A stretch of 64,000 nucleotides of DNA, taken from Hyphomonadaceae bacterium (GTDB lineage: Bacteria; Pseudomonadota; Alphaproteobacteria; Caulobacterales; Hyphomonadaceae). The DNA lies in assembly GCA_030158285.1 (NCBI GenBank), contig JAOATF010000010.1, positions 1-64,000 on the forward strand, written 5' to 3'. Shown here one piece after another: positions 51,824 through 60,490 of this stretch (within the stretch, counting starts at the first letter, position 1; every line of letters starts with the position of its first letter). The notes below the pieces were generated by a model. The model had not been told where the DNA came from and ran no database searches. It was given only the letters and a program-made list of their open reading frames with translations. The position numbers and the translations under genes were made by a program.

Positions 51824-52714
51824 ATGTCACGATTTGGCGTTGCCTGCGTCGCTCTTGCTATGGGGATGCCGTTGGCGGCCCATGCGCAGGAAGACGCGCC
51901 TGCTATAGACGTCGAGACCGGCGGCAAGCTGAAGCTGACACGCGGCATCTCGACGATCGAAGGGCAGGGCGGTGGCGGTCTAACTCCGTGGGCGCTCATC
52001 AACGGCAACGAAACAGATCGCGGCGTCGGCGGCACGGCTCATGTTACCGGGGTTGAACTTCCGGATTACTCCCTTCTCTCTTATGGCGCAGCGCTCGGCC
52101 TCTTCGATCGAGTGGAGCTCAGCTATACGCGGCAGGAGTTCGATACACAGGATGTTGGCGCCGCACTTGGCCTGGGCCGCGGCTTCACTTTCGGCCAGGA
52201 TGTCTGGGGCGCAAAGGTGCGCGTGATCGGTGATGCGATATACGATCAGGACACATGGCTGCCGCAGGTCGCCGTCGGCGCAAACTGGAAGAAGAATGAT
52301 CAGGGCGCTGTCGTTTCCGCTGTGGGCGGGACAGACGACGAAGGTTGGGAAACCTACGCCACTGCCACAAAGATCCTGCTCGACAGCTCGCTGCTGCTGA
52401 ACGGCACGCTGCGCTGGACCAACGCGAACCAGACCGGCCTGCTCGGATACGGCGGCAACCTCAATGACGACCACGAACTGATGGGTGAGTTCTCCGCCGG
52501 CTGGCTTCTGTCGCCCGATGTCGTTGTTGGCGCGGAGTACCGGATGAAGCCGGACAACCTCGCAATCGCGAAGGAAGACGACTGGGTGGACATCTACGCC
52601 GCCTGGGCAGTCAACCACTACGTCACGCTCACCGGCGCCTATGTCGACCTCGGTTCGATTGCGACGTTCGACAATCAGCGTGGCATCTATCTTTCACTGC
52701 AGGCGGGGTTCTGA
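51824..52714 (+). CDS. DUF3034 outer-membrane-like protein
   Basis: A 296-residue exported protein (FGVACVALAMGMPLAAHAQ signal). The mature sequence has alternating strands with ELSYTRQEFD, DVWGAKVRVIGDAIYDQDTWLPQVAVGANWKK and a C-terminal GIYLSLQAGF ending in Phe, as in outer-membrane barrels. It belongs to the DUF3034 family. Function unknown. It is two bases from the truncated haemoglobin gene and so is cotranscribed with it. It diverges from the cupredoxin-EAL operon over 143 bp. Confidence 0.88.
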   Translation: MSRFGVACVALAMGMPLAAHAQEDAPAIDVETGGKLKLTRGISTIEGQGGGGLTPWALINGNETDRGVGGTAHVTGVELPDYSLLSYGAALGLFDRVELSYTRQEFDTQDVGAALGLGRGFTFGQDVWGAKVRVIGDAIYDQDTWLPQVAVGANWKKNDQGAVVSAVGGTDDEGWETYATATKILLDSSLLLNGTLRWTNANQTGLLGYGGNLNDDHELMGEFSAGWLLSPDVVVGAEYRMKPDNLAIAKEDDWVDIYAAWAVNHYVTLTGAYVDLGSIATFDNQRGIYLSLQAGF

Positions 52715-52716
52715 TC

Positions 52717-53220
52717 GTGCGAATAGCCCTTGCTTTCGCTGCTGCGACAATCCTCTTCGCCGCACCCGCTTTCGCTCAGCCGATTTCGCCCGTTCCTCCA
52801 GGGGAGGAAGAGGTCGATCCCTACACCGTCTCCGACGCTAACGCCGGCGCCACGCCGGTGGACGGGCAGGAACTGCTCGCTGCCTTCCATGGACGTGATG
52901 GGATCAGCCGGGTTGTGGATGATCTCGTCGAGCAGGTGCAGAAGGATCCCCGGTTGACGGAGATCTTCAAGGCGTCGGATTTCGTGCGGCTGAGACGTAC
53001 GCTCAAGGAGCAGTTCTGCTACATCCTCAACGGCGGGTGCTCCTACACCGGGCGCGACATGAGGTCAGTCCACGCCGACCACGGGGTCACCCTCGCCGAG
53101 TTCAATGCCCTCGTCGAAGTGCTCCAGACCGCAATGGCGCGGGAGGGCGTAGCGTTCTCCGCCCAGAACAGGCTGCTCGCCAAGCTGGCGCCGATGAAGC
53201 GGGATACCGTGACCCGGTAG
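52717..53220 (+). CDS. Exported group-I truncated haemoglobin
   Basis: 167 residues, beginning at a GTG (52717). The N-terminal signal peptide (ALAFAAATILFAAPAFAQ) marks it as periplasmic, which is unusual for globins. The globin part has the family pattern FCYILNGGCSYTGRDM followed by HADHGVTLAEFNAL; the His is the expected proximal haem ligand. Possible roles are NO or oxygen chemistry in the periplasm. The gene set with DUF3034, a cupredoxin and an EAL protein is tightly packed and recurs as a block in other proteobacteria, to my recollection. Confidence 0.85.
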   Translation: MRIALAFAAATILFAAPAFAQPISPVPPGEEEVDPYTVSDANAGATPVDGQELLAAFHGRDGISRVVDDLVEQVQKDPRLTEIFKASDFVRLRRTLKEQFCYILNGGCSYTGRDMRSVHADHGVTLAEFNALVEVLQTAMAREGVAFSAQNRLLAKLAPMKRDTVTR

Positions 53221-53442
53221 AGTGTACTGGCTGCGTTAATCGCCTGACTTCCGCGATCAAATTGGATTGAAGTATGGGCCACGAGGCGGGAAGGCCCCAA
53301 ATCGAGCCAGACAAGCGGAGACGACCGTCTCTACCGCGGTGATTCCGAAACCTTCTTTTCGGCGCGTGCGGCATCCCGGAAGTGTTAAGCCGATGGCAAT
53401 CCGGGACAGCCATGGTCAAGAATGCCGACACAGAGCCGGGTC

Positions 53443-54675
53443 ATGATTCATGCCGCAAGCGCTATGGCGCCAGCATGCCTGATTGTCGTCTCCTTTAGCA
53501 GCGCCGCTACCGCGCAATCACAACTCCCTGGCGACGTGTCGGGCGTGGTTGTTGTCGGCCCGGTTGTAGGCGCCGGCGGTCCCTCGGTGCTCGACGAGGG
53601 GCTAGGCAAGCTCAGAGTGGGCGAGGACCAGATTTCGATCGCCGCAGATACGACGGTCGTCTGGGCCGGAGATCTTTCCGAGCGCATCCGCGCTGTTGCC
53701 TCCATCGACTTGGGGAGTGACTCCAAGCCTGTCGCAGGTCTTGGCGAGCTATACCTGAAGTTCAGGCCAGATCTCGTCGATACATGGAAGGTCTCCGGTC
53801 GCGCCGGATTGTTTTTTCCACCGGTTTCATTGGAGCATGACGGCGCAGACTGGTCTGTCAGTCGCTCTCTGACACCGTCGGCAGCGAACACGTGGATTGC
53901 GGAAGAAGTAAAAACGACCGGCGTTGAGGTCTCGCTCAGAGGCGCCGTCGGCGACCATCCCATCAGCTTCACCACCGCAGCTTTCGTAGGAAATGACACG
54001 TCGGGCGCGTTGCTTGCGTTTCGCGGATGGGCCCTGCACGATGTGAGGGCCACGGTCGGCGGCACGTTTGCCCTTCCTGATGTGCCTGCGATGTTTGCAG
54101 GCACGCAGGCAAACAGGACGCGACCGATAGACGAAGTCGACGGCCGGATAGGAGGCTACGGCCAGTTCGAATGGGCGCCGTCGGATACTCTTTCCGTGAA
54201 CTTGTTTGCCTACGACAACAACGGCGATGAAACGAGCCTGGAGGACGGCCACTACGCTTGGCGTACCCGCTTTGCTCAGGCGGCGCTTCATTGGGACGCC
54301 TATGATGGCGCCGAGGTTCTGGTTCAAGTGATGACGGGCGAAACCCGAATGGGCGGACTCATCAGTGGCCAGTCTCCAGCCCACGTGGGGTTTATCGCCG
54401 CTTACGGGCTACTGTCTCAGGATCTCGGGACGGGGACAGCGACTGTTCGACTGGACTACTTCGCCGTCAGTGATCGCTCCTTCAAGGACCTGGACAACAA
54501 CGCCGAAAACGGTTGGTCAGGTTCCTTGGCCTGGGTGCAGCCGGTTCGCGCCCGGACAGAGCTCGTGTTCGAAGGCATCGTGGCGTCGAGTGAACGCCCC
54601 GATCGCATGCGGCTCGGACTCGACAGGAATCAGACAAGTGCGCAGGCCCGAGTCGCTCTCCGCACCGGGTTTTAA
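53443..54675 (+). CDS. Porin-like outer-membrane beta-barrel protein
   Basis: About 410 residues with a signal sequence (ASAMAPACLIVVSFSSAATAQ). The remaining sequence has regularly spaced amphipathic strands, aromatic strand ends and a terminal ALRTGF ending in Phe, the usual outer-membrane assembly signal. No family-specific motif was recognised; OprO/OprP-like and phosphate-selective porins look similar in outline. The start at 53443 or seven codons upstream (53422) is undecided. It stands alone after the haemoglobin gene. Confidence 0.68.
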   Translation: MIHAASAMAPACLIVVSFSSAATAQSQLPGDVSGVVVVGPVVGAGGPSVLDEGLGKLRVGEDQISIAADTTVVWAGDLSERIRAVASIDLGSDSKPVAGLGELYLKFRPDLVDTWKVSGRAGLFFPPVSLEHDGADWSVSRSLTPSAANTWIAEEVKTTGVEVSLRGAVGDHPISFTTAAFVGNDTSGALLAFRGWALHDVRATVGGTFALPDVPAMFAGTQANRTRPIDEVDGRIGGYGQFEWAPSDTLSVNLFAYDNNGDETSLEDGHYAWRTRFAQAALHWDAYDGAEVLVQVMTGETRMGGLISGQSPAHVGFIAAYGLLSQDLGTGTATVRLDYFAVSDRSFKDLDNNAENGWSGSLAWVQPVRARTELVFEGIVASSERPDRMRLGLDRNQTSAQARVALRTGF

Positions 54676-54703
54676 TGCTAGACTGTCGCTGCCCCGCGCT
54701 CGC

Positions 54704-55288
54704 CTAGCCCAGACCCTTGGCTGTTTCGAGAACAAGGCCGCTGGGCGGGCGGTCCTGATATCGCTGTTCGTATAGTTTGGCCTTAATCGTCCCGTCCGCG
54801 CCAATGAAGATGATAAGCGGATGCGGGATGCCGTTGAAACGGGCGCTGCCCTTCACGCTCTCATTACGAATTCCAAACGCATCAATGGCTTTGGAGCCTG
54901 GATCGGACAGGAGACGATAGTCGAGCTTGTTGGCGGTTGAAAAGCGTTCAAGCGTTTCCGTCGGATCATAAGACACCGCGACCATTGGCCAGCCGAGCGC
55001 ATCAAGGTCTTTCGCAACGGAATTGAGGTCCTGCAGCTGGACCTTGCAGAACGGGCACCAATCGGCGGAGCGAACGAAAACCAGGACAAGCCCTTGCCGC
55101 CCCTTGAGAGTCTCGAAGGACTTCATCTCGCTCGAGCTTGAAATGACCGAGAATGCCGGAGCCTTCGCGCCAACCTTGGGGCCAAGCTCCATGCCGACAG
55201 GGACCTGCGCGAATGCGCTGGAGGCAGCGCCGACTAAAGCGGACGCCGCAAGTGCGAGGCCCAGCACGAACATCCGCATGCGTTTCAT
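54704..55288 (-). CDS. Exported peroxiredoxin/TlpA-like protein
   Basis: 194 residues with a signal peptide (MFVLGLALAASALVGAASSAFAQ). The thioredoxin fold is that of AhpC/TSA redoxins: GAKAPAFSV, VLVFVRSADWCPFCKVQLQDL (CPFC pair) and IPHPLIIFIGADGTI. It probably reduces peroxides or disulfides in the periplasm. Upstream, on the same strand, lies a second SigF-like promoter, so it may share control with the buf operon and repair oxidation by copper or other metals. Confidence 0.85.
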   Translation of the reverse strand: MKRMRMFVLGLALAASALVGAASSAFAQVPVGMELGPKVGAKAPAFSVISSSSEMKSFETLKGRQGLVLVFVRSADWCPFCKVQLQDLNSVAKDLDALGWPMVAVSYDPTETLERFSTANKLDYRLLSDPGSKAIDAFGIRNESVKGSARFNGIPHPLIIFIGADGTIKAKLYEQRYQDRPPSGLVLETAKGLG

Positions 55289-55334
55289 GGCGCTGATCTT
55301 TCCTGTCTAATGGACCAGTTGGCTTTGCATTCTG

Positions 55335-55362
55335 TATTCGCGCGGGGAGGCCAAGTGGTTAC
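55335..55362 (-). promoter_or_regulatory. SigF-type promoter of the peroxiredoxin-like gene
   Basis: Minus strand GTAACC (55362-55357), 16 bases, then CGAATA (55340-55335). This has the same -35 and spacing as the buf promoter, and the -10 CGAA core is that reported for Caulobacter SigF. It ends 47 bp from the gene start. Confidence 0.78.
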
Positions 55363-55739
55363 AGCGTGAGACCCGCGACTTTGTTCTGTTGATCGCGTCC
55401 ACATTTTCAGACCATCGGTGTCGGGCATCGCGACTACCATGCGCGGTTCGTGGCAGCGGCAAGTTATACGCTAGCCTCGCGGGCATGAAGGGAAAACTGG
55501 CCGCTCCACTTTGGCCGCGGTGCCGTAGGCAGATGCGGGCGCTTGCTCGGTGATCGCAAGCCCTCGGAGGGGCCGGTTGAATCTACAAAACAGCGTCGTG
55601 CTTCCGATGTGCTTCCATAGCTTCCGAAGTTTCTCGGATTTGCTAGGGCGAGAATGACTGACCCTCGCACACGCGCTGGCGCGATGCATGGAACGGCGCG
55701 CAAATAGCCTAAATTTTATATTATTATCAATAAGTTAGA

Positions 55740-55784
55740 TGGTGCTGCCTAGGTGACTTGAACACCTGACCCCCGCATTACGAA
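55740..55784 (-). repeat. att-like repeat 3: 3' part of tRNA-Thr(CGU)
   Basis: Identical to the copy at 10395 over the 45 bp. The right flank (CGGAGCCGGGCGG) cannot form the 5' anticodon stem, so this is again a fragment. The intact tRNA gene, which must have its 5' half to the right, is not in the window. Confidence 0.8.
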
Positions 55785-55991
55785 CGGAGCCGGGCGGTAT
55801 CACCCGCTGTTTCCACAACATAGCACGCGTGTCAGATTCTGCCAATAAATCCTCGCTCTACACGCGATTGGCGGACGAATGCGTTTCCTCGTGTTTCCTC
55901 AAATCACCCCGGATTCCCCGTCACGGTGCTTCCGATGTGCTTCCGGATTTGACCCCCGCATTGTTGTGCGGGTGTTGTTCGGAGCCGCCGC
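55785..55991. promoter_or_regulatory. Conserved integrase leader 3
   Basis: The roughly 200-bp leader keeps CAGATTCTGCCAATAAATCC, TTTCCTCGTGTTTCCTCAAA and GTGCTTCC repeats and an inner core TTGACCCCCGCATTG (55949-55963), followed by TGCGGG, which can pair with the CCCGCA inside the core (6-bp stem). It is more diverged than leaders 1 and 2, in line with its integrase. Confidence 0.55.
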
Positions 55992-57275
55992 GTGAAGCTG
56001 ATCAAGCGCAACATTGATGCGATCGAGAAGCCCGAAAAGGACCTCTACCTTTTCGACGATGACCTCGCCGGCTTCGGCCTTCGCGTTTATCCGACCGGGC
56101 GCAAAGTGTTCATTGCCCAGTACCGGGTTGGCGGTGGTCGAGGCAGCCGCCAGCGTCGCTACAGCCTGGGTGTCTTCGGGAAGATCACCGCGGACGAGGC
56201 ACGGGCCAAGGCGAAGGATGTTCTCGCGCGTGCTCATCTGGGTGAGGACACCGCTGAAGAGCGGGACAAGGTGCGCCGCTCCCAAACCGTCGCGCAGCTG
56301 ATCGACGCCTGGTCCATTGATGGCGCGCTCAACAACCGACGGACGGGCGTGAGGCGGAAGCAGGTCAATATCGACCAGGACGTCGCCCTGGCCAATCACC
56401 ATATCCGTCCCCTGATCGGACGCCGAACAGTGGAAAGCCTGGTCAAGGGCGACATCCAACGCGTGCGAACCCAGATCGCAACGGGCGAGTCAAAGTCCAA
56501 ACGGAAGGGCCGCAAGCGCGGACTCATCAAGGTCACGGGCGGGGAAGGCACCGCAACGCGGACCATCCGCCTCTTCTCCTCGATACTGTCCTACGCGGTC
56601 GATGCAGGGATGATCGAGCGAAACCCGGCGCTCGGCATCAAGCTCGCTCCGTCAGGACAGAGGCACCGCTATCTGTCGCCTCAGGAGCTGAAGCGCCTGG
56701 GCGAAGTTCTGGATCAGCCGGCTGCCTCGGAGACATCGGGTACGGCGGCTACCATCATCCGCCTGCTGGTCCTGACCGGCGCACGACGGGGCGAGATCGA
56801 AGGATTGAAGTGGTCTGAGGTGGACTTCAACTTCGGCATGCTTCGAAAGGAGACCAGCAAGACAGGCGCGAAGGTCATCCCGCTGGGCAGGGCGGCTCTC
56901 CAAATCCTGGATGATCAGCGCCAGTGGACGTCGAGCAATCAGGTCTGGGTATTTCCTGCTCAGAAGGGCGACGGGCATTTCGACGGGCTCAGCAAGGAGT
57001 GGGCGCGCATTCGCCGGTTGGCGAAAATCGAGGACGTCCGTGTTCACGATCTTCGTCACACGTTCGCAAGCATAGGGGCGGGTGGTGGAATTGGCCTTCC
57101 ACTCATCGGCGGTATCCTCGGCCATCGGCAGGCGTCCACAACGCAAAGGTATGCGCACCTCGCGGACACGCCGTTGCGCGCGGCGGCCGACGTCATCGGC
57201 AGCGAAATTGCCGCTTCACTTTCAGGGGCGGGGTCTAAAGAGCAGCGACGGCCGGAGAAGCTCGCGCTCCTTTAA
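55992..57275 (+). CDS. int: Tyrosine recombinase/integrase 3 (DUF4102 type)
   Basis: 427 residues. It has the same domain layout as integrases 1 and 2 but is clearly diverged, especially in the N-terminus (LIKRNIDAIEKPEKDLYLFDDDLAGFGLR), with a longer basic C-terminus (KEQRRPEKLALL). Catalytic motifs TGARRGEIEG, HDLRH, GHRQ and TTQRYAHL are intact. It starts at GTG (55992). It likely uses the same tRNA-Thr target, since the same repeat precedes it. A 114-bp gap follows before the copper genes. Confidence 0.95.
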   Translation: MKLIKRNIDAIEKPEKDLYLFDDDLAGFGLRVYPTGRKVFIAQYRVGGGRGSRQRRYSLGVFGKITADEARAKAKDVLARAHLGEDTAEERDKVRRSQTVAQLIDAWSIDGALNNRRTGVRRKQVNIDQDVALANHHIRPLIGRRTVESLVKGDIQRVRTQIATGESKSKRKGRKRGLIKVTGGEGTATRTIRLFSSILSYAVDAGMIERNPALGIKLAPSGQRHRYLSPQELKRLGEVLDQPAASETSGTAATIIRLLVLTGARRGEIEGLKWSEVDFNFGMLRKETSKTGAKVIPLGRAALQILDDQRQWTSSNQVWVFPAQKGDGHFDGLSKEWARIRRLAKIEDVRVHDLRHTFASIGAGGGIGLPLIGGILGHRQASTTQRYAHLADTPLRAAADVIGSEIAASLSGAGSKEQRRPEKLALL

Positions 57276-57389
57276 CGCCGACGTCGCGCTGGAATCATGG
57301 TTAGCGCTCGCTGGCCGACTATGTACTCACCACATCGCTACCACCGCTCGCCTTGACGAGCTTCGGCCTGCGGATCATCGTAATAAGCT

Positions 57390-57740
57390 ATGCGTCAGAC
57401 GTGGCTCACCATTCTGCTTGCCCTTGCCCTCGCCTGCAGTGCGACAGCGAGCGCGTGGGCGGCGCAGGCGTGCCCTTTCAAGGCCACACCTATGGCGGCG
57501 GCGATGGCACACGACTGTTGTCCGCAGAAACCGGAAGTGCCGGATCAGTCGTCCCACCATTCGAAGAAGATGGATTGCCAGTTCGGACAGGCTTGCCGTT
57601 TCGCGCCCGCCATCGCGCCTCAAATCCCTATGTTGACGGTCGCAGTCGTCAGCGTCGTGGCGAAACTGCCGCTGGTTGAACAAACCGGCGCGCCGTCATC
57701 GGTTCTGACCGGTCTCTGGCGGCCTCCGCGATCAATCTGA
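57390..57740 (+). CDS. Small exported Cys/His-rich protein upstream of cus operon
   Basis: 116 residues with a signal peptide (WLTILLALALACSATASAWAAQ). The mature part has a metal-binding look: ACPFKATP, HDCCPQKP, SSHHSKKMDC and GQAC, then a hydrophobic segment near residue 80-95. Periplasmic copper or silver sensing or binding (CopL-like) is a reasonable idea, but the family is not recognised. The overlapping ORF at 57353 in another frame lacks these features and was not chosen. It is 69 bp upstream of cusC. Confidence 0.65.
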   Translation: MRQTWLTILLALALACSATASAWAAQACPFKATPMAAAMAHDCCPQKPEVPDQSSHHSKKMDCQFGQACRFAPAIAPQIPMLTVAVVSVVAKLPLVEQTGAPSSVLTGLWRPPRSI

Positions 57741-57809
57741 GGACACGAGAGTCGCATTGCGCCTGCGTGCGCGATGCATCCGTTCCACATCAGACATCCG
57801 GATATTTAC

Positions 57810-59042
57810 ATGCGCACAGCATGGCTTTTGTGCTGCGCCGTCGGCTTGACGCCGGCAGCGTGGGCCGACCCCGTATCCTTCAGCGAGGCGCTCGCCCGCG
57901 CTGGCTCGGATGCACCCGCCATAGCGGCCCGGCAGGCTGCGGCGGACAGCGCGCGCCTATTGGTCAAACCGGCCGGCCAGCTGCCCGATCCCCAACTGGC
58001 GCTCAGTATCGACAACTATCCCATCTCCGGGCCCGACCGATTCAGGCTCAATCGCGACGAGATGACGATGCTCAATGTCGGCGTGATGCAGGATGTGCCG
58101 AGTGAAGCTTCAAGGCGCGCGCGGGAAGGGCTAGCGCGCGCCGAAGTCACGGCGTCTCTTGCGGCGATCGACATCACTCGCCTGGAGGCCCAGCTTGCGG
58201 CCGCGAATGCTTGGCTTGAGGCCTTCTACGCCGAACGGCGCGTCGCGATATTGATGAGTCTCGCTGGCGATGCAGCCGCCCTAGAGCAGGCGACCACCGC
58301 CAGTTTCAGCACGGGCGCCGGCAAGCCTGATGCAGTCCTCTCTGCGCGCCTGCAGTCAGCGCGTCTGGAGGACAGGATCTCCGATGCAAAGTTTGAGGCG
58401 GCGGCGGCGCGCGTAGAACTCGAACGCTGGATCGGCCCGCTGGGCCAAGACACGCTTGGGCCAAGTCCACCAGATTTCGTGATCGATCCGGCTGCCCTGC
58501 GGGCTCACATTGAGCACCACGTCGAGGTTGCAGGCTCTTCGGCCTCAATTGCGCGTGCGCAAGCAGAGATGGAGCAGGCCCGCGCCAGCCGCGAACCAGA
58601 CTTGTCCTGGTCAGTGATGTATGGCCGTCGCGATCCGGCCTTTGGCGACATGCTTTCCTTCGGATTGAAATTCAGCCTGCCTTTGTTCCAGTCGGATCGC
58701 CAGAGCCCGACGATCGATGCGCGTCGCGCCGACGTGCGGCGAGCCGAGGCCGATCGTGAGACGGTGCTCCGCGAGCATCGCGCCATGCTGGAGGCGAAGC
58801 TGGCGGAGCACGACCTGCTGACGCGGCGCCTCTCGCGGTCGCGCGAGGTCGTCCTGCCGCTGGCGAAGGAGCGCGAAAGCGTGGCGTCGGCCGCACATGC
58901 GTCGGGAACGCTCGATCTCGCCGAACTGTTCGCAATGCGCCTTGAGGTGAAGGAGGTGGAATTGGAGCGGCTGGATCTCGAGCGACGTCTGGCGCTGGTG
59001 GATGTCTATCTCGCCCTCGAATACGGGGAGGCGCAGTCGTGA
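57810..59042 (+). CDS. cusC: TolC-family outer-membrane channel of copper/silver efflux
   Basis: About 410 residues from the ATG at 57810 (MRTAWLLCCAVGLTPAAWA signal); the track start 12 codons earlier is not preferred. It has two long coiled-coil helical repeats typical of outer-membrane efflux proteins (ARAEVTASLAAIDITRLEAQLAAANAWLEAFYAE and the later PLFQSDRQSPTIDARRADVRRAEADRE). It forms the outer-membrane exit duct of the RND pump encoded by the next two genes. It overlaps cusB (GTGA). Confidence 0.88.
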   Translation: MRTAWLLCCAVGLTPAAWADPVSFSEALARAGSDAPAIAARQAAADSARLLVKPAGQLPDPQLALSIDNYPISGPDRFRLNRDEMTMLNVGVMQDVPSEASRRAREGLARAEVTASLAAIDITRLEAQLAAANAWLEAFYAERRVAILMSLAGDAAALEQATTASFSTGAGKPDAVLSARLQSARLEDRISDAKFEAAAARVELERWIGPLGQDTLGPSPPDFVIDPAALRAHIEHHVEVAGSSASIARAQAEMEQARASREPDLSWSVMYGRRDPAFGDMLSFGLKFSLPLFQSDRQSPTIDARRADVRRAEADRETVLREHRAMLEAKLAEHDLLTRRLSRSREVVLPLAKERESVASAAHASGTLDLAELFAMRLEVKEVELERLDLERRLALVDVYLALEYGEAQS

Positions 59043-60490
59043 CCCCGCGCACGCGAACATTCTCTCTTGCGGCCGCCGCGATCGCGGCGCTCGCAGCCGT
59101 GGGAGCGAGCGGTTACTGGCTCGGAACCAGCCAGGGGTCAGGTCCGACAAGCGCAGGCGAACGCGAGATCCTTTACTGGCACGACCCGATGGTCCCGGAC
59201 CAGCATTTCGACAAGCCCGGTAAATCTCCATTCATGGATATGGAGCTTGTGCCTCGCTATGCGGGTGAGGCCGACGCCTCCACCGCCGTCCGGATCGATC
59301 CGGGCGTGGTGCAGAATCTCGGCGTCCGCTACGCAGTCGTCGAGCGTGGCGACGTCAGTCAAAAACTCAGCGTCTCCGGCACGCTGACCTACAATGGTCG
59401 CGCAGTTGCAGCGGTGCAGGCCAAGCAGGAAGGATTTGTCGAGCGCAGCCGCGATCGCGCGATCGGCGATGTCGTGAGAGCAGGGGATCCGATTGTCGAT
59501 CTGCGCGTCCCAGCGTGGACGGCAGCCCTGGCAGAGTATCTGTCCCTCCGCAAAGGAGCCGATACCGCCCTCGTGGAGTCGGCGCGGGCTCGGCTCGGCA
59601 TGCTCGGTGTTCCAGGCGAGGCGATGAACGAGGCCGAACGTTCGGGATCAGCGCCAGCGACCTTTATCGTTCGCGCGCCTATCAGCGGCGCCTTGGTCGC
59701 GCTCGATGCGCGTCAAGGAATGTCCATAGCTGCCGGTGCTCCGATCGCTTCAATCAGCGGCCTGTCGCCGGTCTGGTTGATAGTCGCGGTGCCGCAAGGC
59801 TCGCTTGGCGACATTGCGAACGGCGCGTCGGCGACCGCTATGTTCCCCGCCTTCCCCGGGGAACGGTTCAGCGGAAAGATCGATGCCGTTCTGCCAAGCG
59901 CCAATCTTGCCAATCGCACCGTCGAGCTCCGCATCGCACTGCCTAATCCGGACGGGCGCTTGCGCCCGGGCTTGACAGGCACAGTCGACATAACTGGCGA
60001 CGGGGCGCGGCAGGCGCTGCTCATTCCCTCGGGCGCGGTGATCCGCACGGGGCAACGCACTGTTGTCATCGCAGCACGGTCAGATGGCGGGTTCGAACCA
60101 AGGGATGTGACACTGGGCGCCGCCGTAGGCGAACGGCAGGAAATTATCTCGGGTCTCGCCAAGGGCGAGCGCGTTGTCGCCTCCGGTCAGTTCCTGATCG
60201 ATTCGGAGGCCAATCTTACCGGCGTGCTGGAGCGGTTGCGTGGCGGTTCAGGCACGGCGGCGTCCGACGCCTACGAGTCGACCGGCAAAATCACGGCTGT
60301 CGACGCCAGCGGCGTCACCATCGCTCACGCACCCGTCGCAGCTCTCAACTGGCCCGAGATGACCATGGCGTTCGGCTGGGGCGGCCAACCACTCGACTTC
60401 AAGGTGGGTGATGAGGTCGCCTTCTCGTTCCGGAAGGGCGGGGCCGGTTATGTCCTGATGGCGATCCGCAAGGCGGGGGCGTCAAGATGA
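59039..60490 (+). CDS. cusB: RND periplasmic adaptor CusB with heavy-metal-binding domain and C-terminal CusF-like domain
   Basis: 483 residues, GTG start. After the membrane anchor (residues 9-28) comes a heavy-metal-binding domain ([27 protein letters not shown], about 40-75). The barrel-sandwich and beta-barrel domains of a membrane-fusion protein follow (about 80-390). The last 80 residues repeat a CusF-like fold ([29 protein letters not shown]) with the Trp and Met ligands for Cu(I)/Ag(I). The fusion of a chaperone-like domain to CusB is notable. It overlaps cusC and cusA by 4 bases each. Confidence 0.92.
   Translation: MTPRTRTFSLAAAAIAALAAVGASGYWLGTSQGSGPTSAGEREILYWHDPMVPDQHFDKPGKSPFMDMELVPRYAGEADASTAVRIDPGVVQNLGVRYAVVERGDVSQKLSVSGTLTYNGRAVAAVQAKQEGFVERSRDRAIGDVVRAGDPIVDLRVPAWTAALAEYLSLRKGADTALVESARARLGMLGVPGEAMNEAERSGSAPATFIVRAPISGALVALDARQGMSIAAGAPIASISGLSPVWLIVAVPQGSLGDIANGASATAMFPAFPGERFSGKIDAVLPSANLANRTVELRIALPNPDGRLRPGLTGTVDITGDGARQALLIPSGAVIRTGQRTVVIAARSDGGFEPRDVTLGAAVGERQEIISGLAKGERVVASGQFLIDSEANLTGVLERLRGGSGTAASDAYESTGKITAVDASGVTIAHAPVAALNWPEMTMAFGWGGQPLDFKVGDEVAFSFRKGGAGYVLMAIRKAGASR

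Larger units (their letters stand above)
39370..55739. mobile_element. Integrative element 2 (about 16.4 kb), copper/redox cargo
   Basis: Bounded by the second and third tRNA-derived 45-bp repeats and carrying its own integrase (42029). An IS66 element has landed in the integrase leader. Cargo is hipBA, nrsF-sigF-doxX-bufC-bufB-bufA (written left to right), EAL and cupredoxin genes, DUF3034, truncated haemoglobin, a porin-like gene and a peroxiredoxin-like gene. No conjugation or phage functions are seen. Confidence 0.6.
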
